NCBI GenBank assembly: GCA_947441745.1
Contig: CANEUJ010000088.1
Coordinates: 1 to 7,018, forward strand
From: Neisseriaceae bacterium
GTDB taxonomy: Bacteria; Pseudomonadota; Gammaproteobacteria; Burkholderiales; UBA11063
Direction: 5' to 3'
DNA length: 7,018 nt
A program made the position numbers and the translations under genes. Below the pieces are notes generated by a model. The model worked only from the letters and a program-made list of their open reading frames with translations. It made no database searches and was not told the origin of the DNA. Below are positions 5,729 through 7,018 of this stretch, in pieces; position 1 is the stretch's first letter; every line of letters begins with the position of its first letter.

Positions 5729-6466
5729 ATGTCAAGAGTTGCTTTAGTTACTGGTGGTATGGGTGGTTTGGGTGTTGCAATGTGCAAATCATTAGCAAAA
5801 GATGGTTACACAGTAGTTACTACTTATTCAGGTAATGAAGAAAAATGCAAAAGTTTTTTAGATACAACTAAAGTTGAGGGGTTTAATTTTAAAGCATATA
5901 TTTGTGATGTATCAAGCTATGATTCTTGTCTAAATACAATAGCTAAGATAAAATCTGAAGTAGGTGCTATCGATATACTGGTAAATAATGCTGGAATTAC
6001 AAGAGATGGGCAGTTTAAAAAGATGACTAAAGAGTCATGGCATGATGTTATTAATACTAATCTAAATAGCTTATTTAATATGACTAAACCTGTTCTTGAT
6101 GGTATGCTAGAAAAAGGATTTGGTAGAGTAATAAATATTTCTTCAATTAATGGCCAAAAGGGGCAGTTTGGGCAGGTTAATTATTCTGCAGCAAAATCAG
6201 GTGTTCATGGATTCACAATGGCACTAGCTCAAGAAGTTGCCCAAAAGGGTATTACAGTAAATACAATTGCCCCAGGCTATATAGCAACACCAATGGTAAT
6301 GGCAGTTGCTGAAGAGATTAGAAGCAAAATTATAGCAGGGATTCCAGTAGGGCGTTTGGGTACACCTGAAGATATAGCAGGATTAGTTAGTTATATAGCT
6401 TCAGAAGCTTCTAGCTTTATGACTGGTGCTGAAATAGCTATAAATGGTGGTCAGCATACAATGTAA
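5729..6466 (+). CDS. phaB: Acetoacetyl-CoA reductase (NADPH-dependent, short-chain dehydrogenase)
   Basis: PhaB reduces acetoacetyl-CoA to (R)-3-hydroxybutyryl-CoA in the cytosol, supplying monomer for polyhydroxybutyrate. From ATG 5729 the product has 245 aa, the usual size. It is a classical SDR: the cofactor loop TGGMGGLG (8-15), NNAG (86-89), Asn111, Ser138/139 and the YxxxK pair (Tyr152, Lys156). PhaB-specific marks are TRDGQF (91-96), QFGQ (146-149) and PGYIAT (182-187), which correspond to substrate-contacting residues in the Ralstonia enzyme and separate it from the similar FabG. The C-terminal NGGQH also fits. phaC follows after 140 bp on the same strand; phaA (beta-ketothiolase) is not in the window. 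A FabG-type role cannot be fully excluded, but the motifs and the phaC neighbour make PhaB very likely. Confidence 0.95.
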   Translation: MSRVALVTGGMGGLGVAMCKSLAKDGYTVVTTYSGNEEKCKSFLDTTKVEGFNFKAYICDVSSYDSCLNTIAKIKSEVGAIDILVNNAGITRDGQFKKMTKESWHDVINTNLNSLFNMTKPVLDGMLEKGFGRVINISSINGQKGQFGQVNYSAAKSGVHGFTMALAQEVAQKGITVNTIAPGYIATPMVMAVAEEIRSKIIAGIPVGRLGTPEDIAGLVSYIASEASSFMTGAEIAINGGQHTM

Positions 6467-6517
6467 TTTAGATAAATATTTATTAATCAAGTAAAACTGT
6501 CGTGGCTTAGTTGGTAA

Positions 6518-6550
6518 TGGGTGGTGGTATTCAGTAAATTTCACCACCTA
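6518..6550 (+). other. Stem-loop in the phaB-phaC gap
   Basis: TGGGTGGTG (6518-6526) can pair with CACCACCTA (6542-6550) to form nine pairs, one of them G-U, around a 15-nt loop. In a very AT-rich gap this GC-rich hairpin stands out. No T-run follows (TAGTTATGAC), so it is not a standard intrinsic terminator. It could stabilise the phaB 3' end, act as an mRNA processing site, or form a protein-binding inverted repeat upstream of phaC. Confidence 0.45.
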
Positions 6551-6564
6551 GTTATGACTTAAAG

Positions 6565-6573
6565 TGATAAAAT
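6565..6573 (+). promoter_or_regulatory. Candidate extended -10 promoter for phaC
   Basis: TGATAAAAT (TGn plus TAAAAT, 5 of 6) lies 33 bp before the phaC ATG, with no clear -35. The start would be near 6580. If real, phaC can be expressed apart from phaB. Confidence 0.35.
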
Positions 6574-6606
6574 AATGCTCATTAATATATTTAATTAGGT
6601 GAGTAA

Positions 6607-7018
6607 ATGTTTAAACCGGCAGAAAATTTCGATGAGCTGTTTTCGAACCTTGCTAAAAACAGCCAAAGTTGGTTCACAAGTCTATTAGCTCAGCAATCTA
6701 AAAAGACTGTTAAACCTAATACGAGTGAACCATTTATTGATATGTATAAACAGTTTTTTGACAATACTAAGTCATTTCTGAATTGTCAACAAAGCTTCTA
6801 TCAAGAACAAATTAATATGTGGCAATCATTCTTTAAGCTTGAGCATGACCATGTTGCTAAAGAAGTATCAAAGCCTCTTGATAAGCGTTTTTCTGATCCT
6901 GAATGGGAAACAAATCCATTTTTTGCATATTTAAAACAAAGCTACACCAATATGTCTAGTTATTTGGTGGATTTTGTAACAAAAGCTGATATGGATAATG
7001 AAACCAAACTACGGATGA
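6607..7018 (+). CDS. phaC: Class I polyhydroxyalkanoate synthase, N-terminal part (cut by window edge)
   Basis: PhaC polymerises (R)-3-hydroxyacyl-CoA into polyester at the granule surface. Only the first 137 codons are present and the frame is open to the edge. The start ATG 6607 follows AGGTGAG (6597-6603). The N-terminus is Phe-, Gln- and Lys-rich with likely helices, as expected for the variable N-terminal domain. Then comes the conserved class I entry block: DKRFSDPEW (about 92-100), NPFF (103-106), YLKQSY (108-113) and NETKLRM at the end of the window. The catalytic Cys lipase-like box and its Asp and His lie beyond the edge. The pairing with phaB supports the call. Substrate range cannot be read from this part, but a phaB partner suggests short-chain monomers. 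Confidence 0.93.
   Translation, partial: MFKPAENFDELFSNLAKNSQSWFTSLLAQQSKKTVKPNTSEPFIDMYKQFFDNTKSFLNCQQSFYQEQINMWQSFFKLEHDHVAKEVSKPLDKRFSDPEWETNPFFAYLKQSYTNMSSYLVDFVTKADMDNETKLRM

Noticed and set aside
6503..6514. TGGCTTAGTTGG resembles the D-arm (A-box) of a tRNA gene
   Set aside because: No T-arm (GGTTCGANTCC) follows, no acceptor stem closes, and the downstream GGTGGTG/CACCACC pairing does not fit a cloverleaf.
6518..6550. Intrinsic terminator after phaB
   Set aside because: The stem has a 15-nt loop and is followed by TAGTTATGAC rather than a T-run.

Overview
This 7,018-bp window is AT-rich bacterial chromosome. By eye G+C is about one third, and AT-rich codons dominate every gene. All recognisable genes are housekeeping or metabolic types of Gram-negative bacteria. 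PbpG-type endopeptidase, a YdcF/ElyC-type DUF218 protein, a class I PHA synthase paired with PhaB, and a WbpM/PglF-type nucleotide-sugar dehydratase together suggest a low-GC beta- or gammaproteobacterium. I cannot name the genus. No mobile element, CRISPR array, tRNA or rRNA is visible, and nothing looks recently transferred.

Layout. (1) Positions 1-1195, minus strand: a PlsC-like acyltransferase, then a purine nucleoside phosphorylase that runs off the left edge; the two share an ATGA start/stop overlap. (2) Positions 1196-1845, plus strand: a short control region with back-to-back promoter-like sequences, an unrecognised 51-codon ORF with a strong ribosome binding site, and a low-molecular-weight protein tyrosine phosphatase gene that the small ORF overlaps. 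(3) Positions 1842-4721, minus strand: a membrane-anchored UDP-sugar 4,6-dehydratase followed 39 bp later by pbpG, whose stop codon overlaps the phosphatase stop codon tail to tail. (4) Positions 4722-4886: a non-coding gap with a perfect extended -10 promoter, a consensus DnaA box and several small inverted repeats. (5) Positions 4887-5636, minus strand: a DUF218 (YdcF/ElyC/SanA) inner-membrane protein. (6) Positions 5637-7018, plus strand: phaB, then a 140-bp gap holding a GC-rich stem-loop and a promoter-like sequence, then the first 137 codons of phaC, cut by the right edge.

How the genes fit together. The middle block is about the cell envelope: activated-sugar synthesis for surface glycan, peptidoglycan cross-link cleavage, and a DUF218 protein of a family linked to envelope integrity. 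A phosphatase of the kind often associated with tyrosine-kinase control of polysaccharide export lies beside it, though no export kinase is in the window. The right block makes polyhydroxyalkanoate: PhaB reduces acetoacetyl-CoA to (R)-3-hydroxybutyryl-CoA, and PhaC polymerises it. The left block links phospholipid acylation and purine salvage by translational overlap, with no obvious metabolic reason.

I found no convincing new multi-gene system. The points most worth a second look are the small ORF at 1260-1415, the structured phaB-phaC gap, and the DnaA box with nearby repeats at 4807-4891.
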